Below, in pieces: positions 12,988 through 24,706 of a DNA stretch of 64,000 bases. Every line of letters starts with the position of its first letter. Position 1 is the stretch's first letter. Origin of the DNA: Daphnia carinata. Lineage: Eukaryota; Arthropoda; Branchiopoda; Diplostraca; Daphniidae. The notes beneath the pieces are model-generated. The model was given only the letters and a program-made list of their open reading frames with translations, had not been told where the DNA came from and ran no database searches. The stretch lies in assembly GCF_022539665.2 (NCBI RefSeq), contig NC_081334.1, forward strand, positions 5,178,424 to 5,242,423. Reading direction: 5' to 3'. The translations under genes and the position numbers were made by a program.

Positions 12988-14743
12988 GTTCTCGACTAAT
13001 GATGATGAAAACGTACCATCCAACAGAGTCCTCCAGTACACATTTGGTACTGTTGGCGAAACGTGTGCACGGAGGGGGGGATTGACGGGTGTAAAAAGAT
13101 GATTGCATTTTACTCTAGGATAGGTGCTCGAGTCCAATTATATAAGGAAAATGGTACATGTTTTTACTTTCTCCTGTTTTGTTCGTTTGTTTTTTCGTCT
13201 GGATTTATTTTTTTCAGTTAGACGGGGGAGAGGGAGAGAGTTTAGAGACGGTAAAAACAAAGATTTCGAAAGAAAAACAAAATGGGCGCCGTACCATAGT
13301 ATTCATCCGAGTGTAAAGATGCTGGCAAGTTGAAGGATTGAACGGAATCTAACCTCATCGACATGATAACAGGGGGAGGGAAAAGAAAAAAGAAAGAAGT
13401 GCAGTGCGCCACTTACGGACAGGGAGGTTTCAGTGCAAAGCGGAAGGCAAGACCTTTGGGGAATTTTTATCCATCGAAGGGAAACTAGTGGGAGCGCAGA
13501 AGCCATCCGCTTTCTTTCTTGTTGTAAATCCTCCGATATGTGTACATATGCAGTGCTGCTGTTGCATGTACTCACCGACTTTGAACGAAGAGACGCACTT
13601 CAATTTGTAGCCAAGCGTCCCTTTTTTTTCTTTCTTGCTCACGTTGCCTGGCGGGAGGGGGGAGGACAGGAAAGAACGCAAGTCTTTGCATCTCTTTTTC
13701 CCTCTTTATTTCCTACACATCCTTATATACTTTTACTCTTGGAGAAGCCCAAATCGAGACGACAAGGAAAAAGAGGCAAACAATAACGATGCGCTACGAT
13801 GGTCTACGTTGGTTTTTTCGGCCCGGGAGTTGTTTGCTCTGGGAGCCTCTGCGGCAATTTCCCTTAATTTGTTGACTGAAAGCAAACGCGCAGCCATCGT
13901 TTCTGACGCAAAGATGAGCAAATGCAAAACTTTCCAACTAGACGAACAGTCTTCCTCTTTCTTTGCCCGTTTTCTTTATCTAAACATTCAACTTTTTCGT
14001 GATGAGAAAAGGCCACTCCTCGTCTCCAACATCTTTGACATTCAATGATGAAACACGGCATTTCCTGCCCGTTCGCTATTTTTAACAACTGGAACAATCT
14101 TTTTTTTTTTTTTTTTTTTTTTTGATTTGATTTACTTAGTTTTTTTATCCCCCGTCATATCGAACGTCTTGATCTAGAGGCCAATATCGATCTGATGCGT
14201 AGCTTTAGATATCAGGATAATATAGACGTTAAAAAAGAAAATTGGGATATCAAAACAGCTGCCGATCCCGTTCAAGATGGGAAGGAAAAAAAAAATACTC
14301 GAAAATTGTTGCAACATCTTTTTTTTCTTTCCTTTGGATTGGGAGGGCGAGGCGTTTTTTTTTTTGATCGATCTTTTATAAGGTCTGAATTGGCCCGTGA
14401 TGAAAAAGAAGAGGTTAAGAAGAAGGTAGGGGACTGTGTCCATTTCTCAAGTAGGGTAGGTTACGTCGAGTCCATTTTCCTTTCTTGCTATTGAACAATT
14501 GTTTGACGAGAGCGAGTTGTGTTGCCACATTTTGAGGCTTTTGATGTCCGATGAAAAGAGAGAAATAACTCGAAACTGAGAGAACAAGACAATCAAAAAA
14601 GAAAATGTGTTGAATGTCTTTCCGCATATCGAGCAGGGAATGCTCTTCAATCTTTATTCCAATTCAGCGAATGGCATTTTCTCTTTCTGTCCCGACATCT
14701 AAAAAAAAATCAAAAGAAATTCCGTTAAAATGGTTTTATCTGT

Positions 14744-14774
<31 letters not shown>

Positions 14775-17700
14775 GGCGAGTCAATGAACGTCATTTGACT
14801 GTGGGAAGAAACATTTGTGGCGACACAACAACTATACAAAAGAATAGGATTCGCAATCATTTTTAGGGCATGGCATTCTAAATGTTTTACGTAGAGCACG
14901 TTCATAGACGGCGGGACCACTTCCGTATTACACAACTGATCGCTTTTTTTTTTTTTTCCCTCTTTCTTTCAAAGTAAAAAAATTAAAAAGGGAGAAAACT
15001 CCATCGAAGGTTATGACACGGATGAGCCGATCAAATCATCGCCGGCTTTTCAGGTGAAGAAGAAGAAGAGATAAGCAAAAGATTGAGCCGGTACAACGGT
15101 CACACGCACACAAAAACAGTCTCTTTTTTGTTTTTTTTCTCCATCTATCTCGAGATGCACCAATAGCCTATCTATAATGCCTGTACAGTTTGAAATGATT
15201 TACAGATGGCGGCTATAATAGCCCTAATCACTAGTGTACATGTGTAGTAGCGGTGGGTAGCGAAACAAGTGACTGTTTTTGTCCGTGTCGCTATAATACC
15301 TGTGGCGGAAATATTGGCATGAGGCGGATTAAAACTAGAGGGGGGAGCGAATAAGAAATCCGTCGGCGACATGTTTTCAATCACAAGCGAAAATCTTTTT
15401 CTTTTTTTGTCTTGTAGTATATCTTCTCGTTTATAAGACATGCCAGCCTTTTCACGCCTTTCTCTGCGTTCCCATGTTGTTTGGCTCATTGACCGCTCCC
15501 TTCTCGAGAAGGGGGGACCTTTTTATTTATTTTTTTTTTTTCCTCCCCCCTCTGCTTTTCTTTGCGTACCTTTTGTTGTTGGCGAACCAAAGGAGGACAA
15601 GATAATCTTGGTTGTAAGATCATCATTATCCGCCACACGCTCCGTCTACCGTTACCGCTGGCCCTGACCAGCAACGTTCTTCAGCGTTCGGCATTTTGGG
15701 TTCCAATGAAATCACAAAAGCGAGATAGGCCATTTATAGTACACACTGTAGCGCATGTGGCTCTCGGTACAAGAATAATACGTCCGTCTTGTCAATAGAT
15801 TGCCGCCACATTTTTTCCAGTTATTCTTTTTTTTTTTTTTTTTTTTTTTGGTTTAATTCATTCAGTTTTGTTGTGGAGAAAATGAGACGTTCTTTTTTTT
15901 TTCTCTCTCTCTCTCTATTTGGAACTGATACCGCTGTGTAAATAGTCTTAAATGCAGAGGCTTTCCTTTGTTGATTCGCTCGCCTGTTGAAATCGACGAG
16001 GGGAATGTGATGAGGTAATCAAGCAATCATTTCGATCAATCTTTTGAGGAACGTTTTTCATTGGGACCCGTCAATAATCCGAGCTGACAGGTTGCGTCTA
16101 CTTATACGCACCCAAAATGCCGACATCTAGACGAACAATAAAGTTCCCTTCTTTCTCTCTTTTTTTTTTTTTTTTTTTTCCTATTTCATAAATGATAATA
16201 AAAAAAAAAAAGGCCGGGGGGAGCTTGGAAAATGGCATACAATAGATGTAGGATGTTTATAGATGCGGACTTGAGACGATGATCCCTTGTTTTTACGCAA
16301 CAGATACAATGAAACATATGTCTTGTATCAGTTTATCTATTGCTACTTGAAATCTCGTTGTCGAACATTCAAATTATGAATTAGACACGCTTGAGGTACG
16401 CGCGCTTTGCTATAGTCCTGTCGCCTTCACTTTTCTGCATCGATTCATTTTTAACGAGCGAATTTTATTTTTAAATCATTTTTTAAAAACGGCTATTGAT
16501 TTCAATTTTTTTTTTAAATTTCTCCCCCCCCCCTCCTGAAAATGTTTTTTCTATCCATTGCGCTCGGCGAAGAAAACCAACAAGTAAAAAACTAAACTCG
16601 TTGATTGAATTTGAATGAATGGGGTCAATGCCAAACACACGCACAAAAAAACAAACAAGACACAAAAAAAAAAAGAAAAAAGTGGGGAACAAAAGAGGTT
16701 CACCCTCTTACAAGAGGGAACCGGATGTCTGCTACAAGATGTGATGAAAGAGATACAAAAAAAAAAAGAAAATCGGAATTCCTTGTCGTTAGTGGTAGTA
16801 GATACGATTGTTACACACTGCAAGAGTAAAAACCCGTAGTTTGGAGGTTATATAGTAGCAGGGAGGGGGGGGGGGCATCAATGAAGAAAAAAAAAAAAAA
16901 AAAAAAGGGATACTCAATGGAGCGATAGTTGATCGGATGAGGGTGGATTACAAGCCGCCAGTCTTGTATTCGAGCACCTATAGGTCGTCCATGTTTCTCT
17001 ACCACAAGGGGAGTGAAATGCTGAGAGAGAAGTTGCTCACCCGAACGGTGTGTTCTACCATGTAGGAATAGCAGGGCGAGAGCAAGAGAGAGAGAGAGGT
17101 TATGTAGAATCTAACGCATAGAAGAGATCATGTCTGAGGATTAATCGCCTTGTTCGACACACAACAAAACAAGATGGCTAAAAGCAAGGAAAAAGAATTT
17201 TCGAAAAGAAAAAGGATTGCAATTTCCGGCATTGAACGGTTTGGCTCTCGCAGCTTCATCTCTCTCTCTCTTCGTATTGCAGATCATCATCCGGATCAAA
17301 CAAACATGTTGATGTTCTCTTGAGAAGGCCAACAACTGGCCCTCCGTTTAATAACAGGGGCGCAGTATATGAACATATATGAGAGAGAGAGAAAAAGAAA
17401 GAAGCGTAGGCCTATTTTATTTACGGGGGGGGGGGGGAGTAAAAAAAAAAAAAAAAGGAGACACCTGTGGCGAATCTTTTTATCAATTGGTCCCTTTTCG
17501 TTGTGAAAAGAACTAGAGGATTACAGCACGTTGAAGAAGTTTTTCGAGTTCGTTTTTGCTGTTGCAGATCTCGAAACGAAGATGATGAGAAACGAAGGTG
17601 CCCCCATCTTATAGGTTTGAAAAGAAAACTGTGCAAAGCGTAAACTGCCGGATAAACGAAACTCCTTTGCGTGCTGGCCAATGCATTTGCCATGGCCACA

Positions 17701-20663
17701 GATCTTGATTCAAAGGAGAGATTTTGCCTGCCCTTTTGGGCGTAGCACAATCATCTTTTTTTTTTTTTTTTTTTAATACTTCAACGTAACTGAACAGCGG
17801 CTCTTTTCTTGCGTGATGATACGAACCAGTTTATTTGAACTGCATATAAACGTCCGTGTCCCCCCTTTATATTTTCCTCTTTGCGTAGAGACCGTCCCAA
17901 GTTCCCCACCGTCCCAGTCAATAGCGCAACTGTTGTACTACACCCTGAAACTTCTTTTTTTTTTTTTTTCACATTCGCCACAGTTGGATTAGATGTGATG
18001 CACGTTGATCTGTGGCCTATAATAGACTTGAGGGATTACAACATGTTTTTCGAAATAAGCGCGAGCGGTTCTCTTTCAAAAAAAAAAAAAAGAAACATCG
18101 AAAAAAAAGAGCGTCGACCCGAAATGAACCGTTTTCCCAAGTTCACCAACTGCCTGCCTCTGTACTCCGGCCGATGCTCATCAACAGTGAAAATATCCGT
18201 CGCATTTATAGCTACTGAATAATAATGATCAATAAGGAAGAATGGGCGAGCCATTTATACGGGAAAAGAGAGAGAGAGAGTCTATAATATAACAGCGGGG
18301 AGTAGGCAGTAAACGAGTGGAGTGTGTATGCGTAGGCCTCAGTAATATGTATATTTGTATGCCCTATAGAGGCACGTTGCATTATCAGATTAGTGCGGTT
18401 GGCTAGCCAATGTAAAAAAAAAAAAAAAAAAAGGGCGCAGGGCAAGTGGGAGATGATGGGGGACATTTTTCTTTTCATCAATAGACTCTCTCTCTCTCTC
18501 TCTCTGGGTAGGGAGTGAAATTATATTTCCTCTTTTTCTTTGATGGGAGGGGGGGGGGCCAGCATAAAAGGGAAATTTCTTTTTTTTTTTTTTTTTAAAT
18601 TTTATTTCGAATTTTGTGTGTCCGCGCGCTGCTCCGTGTTGCACATTCGTCTTTTGTGCGCACTTTTTTTTTTTTTTTTTTAAGAAACCCTCGTCTCTCT
18701 TTTCATGTCGGCGGTTGTATATGGCGAGGGCATCTTCCTTGTGCCGGCCGAGAGGTGGAACGAGGGGGCGCGAGCCATGGTACGAACACAGAAGGATGGG
18801 TACACATCACTTTGGATGGCTTTCTGCGCTGTGTAAATGTTGTAGACGATGACATGATGATGATGACAATCATGACCGATCGATTTGCTGGACTTGGGAC
18901 TTTTGGGTTCATCGTTCTCCCCCTCCGCTTTATTCGTTTGCTTTTTTGGGCCGGGGCACTTTGGCAGAAGGGAGTGGTCATACAAAAACAATCAAGAGAA
19001 CCATCATCTCAATCAGCTGCGTTAGGGAGACTTTTCATTGATTGTCGGGGGGGGGGGGGGGGGGCGACGATGACATGTTAATTGCCCTGTCGACGCGATC
19101 GCACCAATATCTGCCAACACGACGACGACCGAAACAAAACGAAAGAAAAAGAAATTTGTTCAGTTATTTTGCTTTTTTTTTTTTTTTTTTTTTTGCCCGT
19201 CGTTCAACTAATAACAGAAGGACCAAAAAAAGTAGGCAAAAGAAAAAGTGAAAGGCTTTGCTGATTCTACGCTCCTTTTCGATGTCTAAGTGATTTGAAC
19301 GCTGGCCGTGCCAGTCGAGCATGAAACGCGATTGAGCCTTTTTTTTTTTTTTTTTCTCCCCCCACTTCTTATACTAGTCTCTTTTCTGCCGTGTTATTAA
19401 TCGCAAGATCGAGAGTCCCTACCATTCGCTACATGCGTTTAGCCTATTTAACTGCTACCCCTTTTTCTTTCTTTCCAATTTTCTTTTTATCCCCGTTTTT
19501 TTTTTTTAATTTTTCCTTTTCACCTTCTGTTCAATTGAGGCAAAATATGCAACCAACATGTGTTTCTTTTTCTTGAATCGCCTTAACACGGTACGCTTCG
19601 TGGTTTCATCTGGTCTTTCAAGTTAATATTCTTTTGGGTGGGTTATTTAAAAAAAAAAAACAAATAATAATAATAATGCTGCCATCGGCAAGTAAAGCCA
19701 CGTCCTCTGTTACCTTTTTTGATGATGATGGCGTGAAGATGATTTGATTTTCGCCGGGCAACGCTCGTGTGTGACTGGCTGACGGCTTCGGTTCTTCGTC
19801 CTAGTGATTTCACCTGCAGCTGTTGTAAGCTGTCGCTCGTGTGATTGTGTGTTAAAAGCTGCCGACACGGTCCGACACCTCGGCCCTGGCAACGAATAGA
19901 CACAAACACGCGCAGCCAGCGTTTCATTGTTGTTGGCTGTCGACGCAGCCCCGACCGATCTTTCTTTCTCTGCCTCTCGCAAATGAACACGGCCAACAGG
20001 AAAAAAAAAAAATAATATAGTTGGGGCGGAGCTCATCTGCTTGTTTGTTGTAGGTCTTTACCGGCAGTTTTTGGTTTGTCCCATAGTCGATAGACGTAGG
20101 AGAAGGAGGGAGGGGGGGGGGAGGGTGTCGAAGAATATTCGCGGATGATGGTGTGATGATGATGTCAGGTCTTTTATGATAACCAGACGTGACCGAACGT
20201 CGTGGTATAGGGCAGCAATCAAACTGAGCTCGTTAACGGACTCGCATACGCGACTGCTGTTGACAGCTATAATACTCTACATTTGTGTTGTTGTTGTTGT
20301 TGTTGTCCGGCATATATATTTGCCCCGCCTAGTCCGTCTTCATCGCGTTGCAGATGGAAGGGAACCGAAAGTCTCTTATTTCTTATTATGATGCGTACGT
20401 AATAATAATAATTAAAAAAAAGACTTGACGTTTTCGTACTGTACATTGTGGTTTATATTCTCGATAGAGACATGTGTGATAGAATTAATAACTTCAGCAA
20501 TTTGAAAAAGAAAAAAAAAAAAAAACAAGAAGAAAAAGAGTAATGTAACAACAATTTGTTTTTGTTTGCGCGAGGAAAGCCATCGAGGGTGGGGGGGGGG
20601 GGGGGGGGGGGTTTAAGAGCAAAAAAAAAAAAAAAAAATTTAAAACAGTCAATAAAATGGTGG
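11140..20663. other. 9.5-kb gene-poor, homopolymer-rich flank downstream of Fezf
   Basis: No convincing gene on either strand: the open frames are run-through translations of T/A runs (Phe or Lys stretches) with no domains. The region is full of single-base runs, for example T21 at 11185-11205, T28 at 11282-11309, A18 at 12016-12033, T22 at 12222-12243, T29 at 12959-12987, T24 at 14100-14123, A27 at 14748-14774, G18 at 19047-19064 and G21 at 20591-20611, plus a CT repeat near 18486-18505. It probably contains the Fezf 3' UTR at its right end and the VEZT 3' UTR at its left end. Regulatory content is possible but cannot be shown from sequence alone. Confidence 0.6.
20591..20638. repeat. G21 followed by A18 just downstream of Fezf stop
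   Basis: Twenty-one consecutive G (20591-20611), nine mixed bases, then eighteen A (20621-20638). In the Fezf sense this reads as U18 then C21 about 30-70 nt past the stop codon. Confidence 0.9.
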
Positions 20664-23401
20664 TCATAACAGCGAAGAGATTTGAAACAAACGGGATGGA
20701 GCCGTCGCCGATGGAGCTCCTCCGGTCGGGGTGCGATTGGACGATGCCGACGAGCTTCCCACCGATCCTCCAGTCGACATTAGATGCGTCTGGTGGTGGT
20801 GATGGTGGTGGTGGTAGGGTGTGGCTAAAGACAGTGGAGGCATCGCCGGCGTCGAGTGATGGTAAAGATGTTGGTGAAGACTGCGAAGCGATGCGGCCAA
20901 CGGAGTCATGGCCTCCGACGGATGGTGAAGCTTATTTTTATGATTAGCGGCCGTTTTGTTGGCTACCCCGCTGACTCTAGCCATCCGATTGGCGTTCGAT
21001 TGATGCGACGGCATGACGGACTCGACCACCGATGGCGACGTCTTGACGACGGAACGCGGCTGCGGGTTGTGGTGGACGGGACTGGCGCCGTTGCTGCTGC
21101 CCAGGCTGCTCCTTTCGCCGTCGTTGGAGCTGAAAGACGAATTCATGTTGGCCGCCGTAACGGCCCCGTTGGCCGACCCCGCCATGGCAGACGATGACGA
21201 CGACGGCGTCTGCTGCTGATGGGCGTCGTGCAGTTTGCGCGTGTGTTTCTTCAGGTCGAAGTTGCGGCAAAATCCTTTCCCACAAATGCGGCACGTAAAC
21301 TATCGATTTTGAAAAAAAAAAAGAAAAGAAGGGCAATCGTTTTTATTTAAATTGCTCATTTGAAATGTAAATTAATAGTCGTATGAATAATAACTTACGG
21401 GTTTCTTGTCGTTGTGCGTGTGCATGTGGAAGGTGAGGTTGTAGACCTGGTGGAAGGCCTTGTTGCAGACGACGCACTTGTAGGCCTTTTCGACGCTGTG
21501 CGTCAGTTTGTGGTTCTTGTAGTTGCCCTTCTGGTGGAATCCTTTGCCGCAGTGCTCGCAGACGAACGGCTTGAATCCGGCGTGGATGCGGACGTGCGTG
21601 TTGAGCGTCGACGAGCGGTTGAAGGCTTTGCCGCACGTCGAGCACTTGTGCGGCTTCTCGGCCGTGTGGATGATCTTGTGGCGGCACAGCGTCGACGCCT
21701 GACGGAACCCTTTGCCGCAGACTTTGCAGACGAACGGACGGGCGCCCGTGTGCACCGGCATGTGACGCGTCAGGTTGTAGTGAGCGTTGAAGATTTTCCC
21801 GCAGTCGGGACACGTAAAAACTCGGCCTTTGTTGTTGTTGTTGTTGCCGGACGATCCGTTGATCGTGCCGGCCGAAGAATCGGCCGGCGACGTCGGCTGA
21901 TCGCCGTTGTCGGCCAACGCGTTGGGCGTCGTCGCCGTCGTCGTCGTCGATGTCGTCCTCGTCGACGACGACGAGTCGATTTTGTTCTTCTTTTTGGCGC
22001 CTTTGTTTTTGATGGCGTTGTTGTTGTTGTGACGCCGACGTCGGTGATCGACCCGAACGGGACTCGGGTCGTCCGAACCGACCGGGGCGCCGCTGCTGCT
22101 CACGTGACTCTCTTCGTCCTCTTCTTCTTCCTCGTCCTCGTCCTCGTCTTCGTCCTCGTCGTCTTCTAAATCGTCTTCGTCCAACTCGTCGTCCTCTTCG
22201 TCGTCGTCATCGACGTCGTCGCCAATCATCACTTCCTCATCTTCGTCCTCATCCTCGTCTTCCTCTTCCACTTTCTTCCGTTTGACGGCGGACTCGGCAG
22301 ACGAGTGGTGTTGTTGCGACGTCGCACTCGCCGATTTCGTGCTCTGACCAACCGAGGTACCATACTGTTGTTGTTGTTGTTGTTGTTGTTGCTGCTGCTG
22401 CTGCTGGTTAGGCCTAACGGTGGGTTTGACGAAGGCCGATTTGAACGGCGCAGACGGACCGTGTTGTTGCTGAACGAAACCCGGGTGAAACCAGAAATCT
22501 GTCGATGAAGGAAAGAAACACGTTTCATTTTTATAGGCCTGTAGAGAACTGCGTTTTTGTTTGCACATTTTTTGTAGTTGCTGTTGTTGTTGTTGTTGTT
22601 GTTGGAGATTTGAAAATGCTTACCGTGAAGGTTACGATGAGGTGCCAAAAGAGGCGTCGACCGTTGGTGATGGTGAAGCGAGGCCGACGCGGCTGACCGC
22701 AAGATTTCTACCTTTTGCAGATTGGCAGCCGATGATGATGTGCCACTCGCATTGCCGGCGCTCAGATTCAAAGGGGGTGCCAATGGACCAACGGGGTGGG
22801 TCGCAAACGGCAACGGATGTCCGACCGCGTAAAACTGTTGCTGGTAGTGGCGCATCAGCGTGGCCAACGCGTCCGTCGGCTGATGCATCAAAACGTTGCG
22901 CAACATTTGATTCAAACTACTGCTGCCGTTGCCATCGGCCAATGGCTGTGAAGGCAAATAGCCGGCCATCATTTGCGATGCAAATGCCGACGGCCTAGAG
23001 GCGGTGGTTGCGTTGGTAGGGCCGGATGTCGTCGTCGGCGCCCACATCGGGATCGGGTAAACGGGTGCCGGCTGAACGGTGGAGGCCTGCTGTGATGCCG
23101 ACGGCCCGTGATCGGGAGCCGGTGATGATGTCGGCGAGTTGTTGTCATCGGCCGATGGCATTGTGTTAATGAGCCGGGCAATCGAAAAGGAAAGATGCGC
23201 CGACGGCTTGTTGCTGACGTTTCCGCACGGACTCGACGCGCTCCGACTTCTCGCCGCGTTCTCTTCCTCTTTCACCGAATCGCACAATGGCGGCGAGCTC
23301 TCTCTGCTCGTGTTGATCGTGTCCGTCATCTTGTTGTGTTCGATTAAACTGACTGGACTGCTTCTGCAACTGTCGTTTGCGCTCGATTCACCGTCTCCCA
23401 T
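20664..23401 (-). CDS. Fezf: Fez-family zinc finger transcription factor (earmuff)
   Basis: Three exons on the minus strand, 23401-22624, 22498-21399, 21299-20664; 837 residues. Fezf/earmuff is a nuclear sequence-specific repressor controlling forebrain/neural progenitor fate. An Eh1-type Groucho-binding motif ([10 protein letters not shown], about residues 69-78) sits near the N-terminus. Six C2H2 fingers occupy about residues 487-651, with family-diagnostic wording: [77 protein letters not shown] and [13 protein letters not shown]. An intron splits fingers 5 and 6 exactly after NDKKP. Between Eh1 and fingers lie poly-Gln (14 codons), a long Asp/Glu stretch, Ser/Thr-rich and Asn-rich runs; the C-terminus has a His run. 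These expansions make it much longer than vertebrate FEZF (about 460 residues). Only its exon 3 is poorly conserved beyond finger 6. Confidence 0.96.
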
Positions 23402-24159
23402 TTTTTTTTTTTTTTTTTTTCTTTTCGTTTCTTTTTGCGCTACTGTTTAAGATCAAATGAAAAGAGAAAATGCTTTTGGTTAAGGAATGAGCATCGAATT
23501 TATTCGGCCCAACTACGTTTTTTCAAAGGAAAAGGCCGTGAAGTTGAAAACACGAAATGGCGTCTCGTCTTTCAGAGAGCCGATTAGATCGACAGCACGC
23601 GCCATCGTGTCAGAAAAAGACCGTTTTGCTCTTTTATTTATTTTTTTTGTTTTGCGTCCCTCTCCTTCTCCTCTAACCCGTTCGATTGCCAGCACAACGT
23701 ACACGCAAATTGGGATTGAATTACAGCCCACCAGAAGAAAAGGCGGATGTCTAAATGAATAAGCGATTTATAGAGAACCCCGACTTTCCCCCAAATCATT
23801 TGCGTTTACGTGTACGTTGCGTAAAGAGCTTTGATCACCATATATTTTAGGCCTATAGAGAACCTACTACTTACAGTTTTTGATTGTTGATGAATTGTTG
23901 GGATTGTTGCTCCTCTTGAATTTTCACTGGCAAAACGCGGGGAATGATCTTTTTTTTTGGACAAATTTTGCGTTTCACAGTAAAAATGTTAGTGCCACGC
24001 ACGTTCGTACATTCGTAACAAAATATTGCTTGCGAATTCGTTTTAATTAGTGGAGGAAAGGGGGGGGGACAATGTCAGGTGACACTTAACACACGGGCAC
24101 GGAACTTGTCAACTAAATGCGGAGACTACGACGAATGTTGAGTTGTCGTCGTCGCTGCC

Positions 24160-24212
24160 GACTGAACACGGATGAGATTCCAACTGTTTTGATTCATCTT
24201 ATATATATACCC
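24160..24212 (-). promoter_or_regulatory. Candidate TATA-type core promoter of Fezf
   Basis: On the minus strand GTATATATATAAG occurs at 24210-24198, about 800 bp upstream of the Fezf ATG. Roughly 30-45 nt downstream are two initiator-like sequences (CTCATCC and TTCAGTC, the latter resembling the arthropod TCAGT initiator). Placement and orientation fit a start site near 24165-24180, but no transcript evidence is available. Confidence 0.4.
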
Positions 24213-24274
24213 AGCTCCTCCTCCTCGAACGACTGGGGATGGGGGGGGGTGATGTACACACAAGAGCATGTATA

Positions 24275-24320
24275 GGAAGGAAGCAAGGAAGGAAGGAAGG
24301 AAGGAAGGAAGGAAGGAAGA
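24275..24320 (+). repeat. (AAGG)n microsatellite
   Basis: About eleven GGAA/AAGG units in a row, with one AAGC interruption, about 70 bp upstream of the candidate Fezf TATA box (in Fezf sense). Confidence 0.9.
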
Positions 24321-24464
24321 GAAAAGGGAAAGAGAGCAAAGAAGTGAAAAAGAGAGAGAAAGTGCAGACATAGGCCCCACTTTTTGCGGCGGTCTCTTTG
24401 CCGGCCGACGACCGACCAACCAGGAGCCAGCACCAAACGACCATTTGCCCTCCCTCCTTCACGC

Positions 24465-24503
24465 TGTGTGTGTATGTGTGTGTGTGTGTGTGTGCGTGTG
24501 TGT
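24465..24503 (+). repeat. (TG)n microsatellite
   Basis: Alternating TG with two single-base interruptions. Confidence 0.9.
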
Positions 24504-24669
24504 CTTTCGCTGCGGCTGTTAGAGGCGCCCCTCTTCTTCTTTCCGTATATCTACCCGTGTGTGCGTGGCTTTATGGATGGGAACCGCCTTTTGATCGTCG
24601 ACTTGGCCCCTCAGCTGCTCCGACACTGCCCTTTTCTCCCGTGACTACGACCAATCTCTGCGTTTTCCC

Positions 24670-24700
<31 letters not shown>

Positions 24701-24706
24701 TGTGTA
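24670..24706 (+). repeat. T18 followed by (GT)n
   Basis: Compound repeat: T run 24670-24687, then GT units to 24706. Confidence 0.9.

Noticed and set aside
12785-13102. Phe- and Lys-rich open frames in the Fezf flanks
   Set aside because: Run-through of T/A homopolymers; no domains, start context or exon partners.
21414-22169. Long plus-strand open frame of about 250 codons
   Set aside because: Exactly antisense to the Fezf zinc-finger exon; its openness follows from the codon pattern of the fingers and acidic tract.
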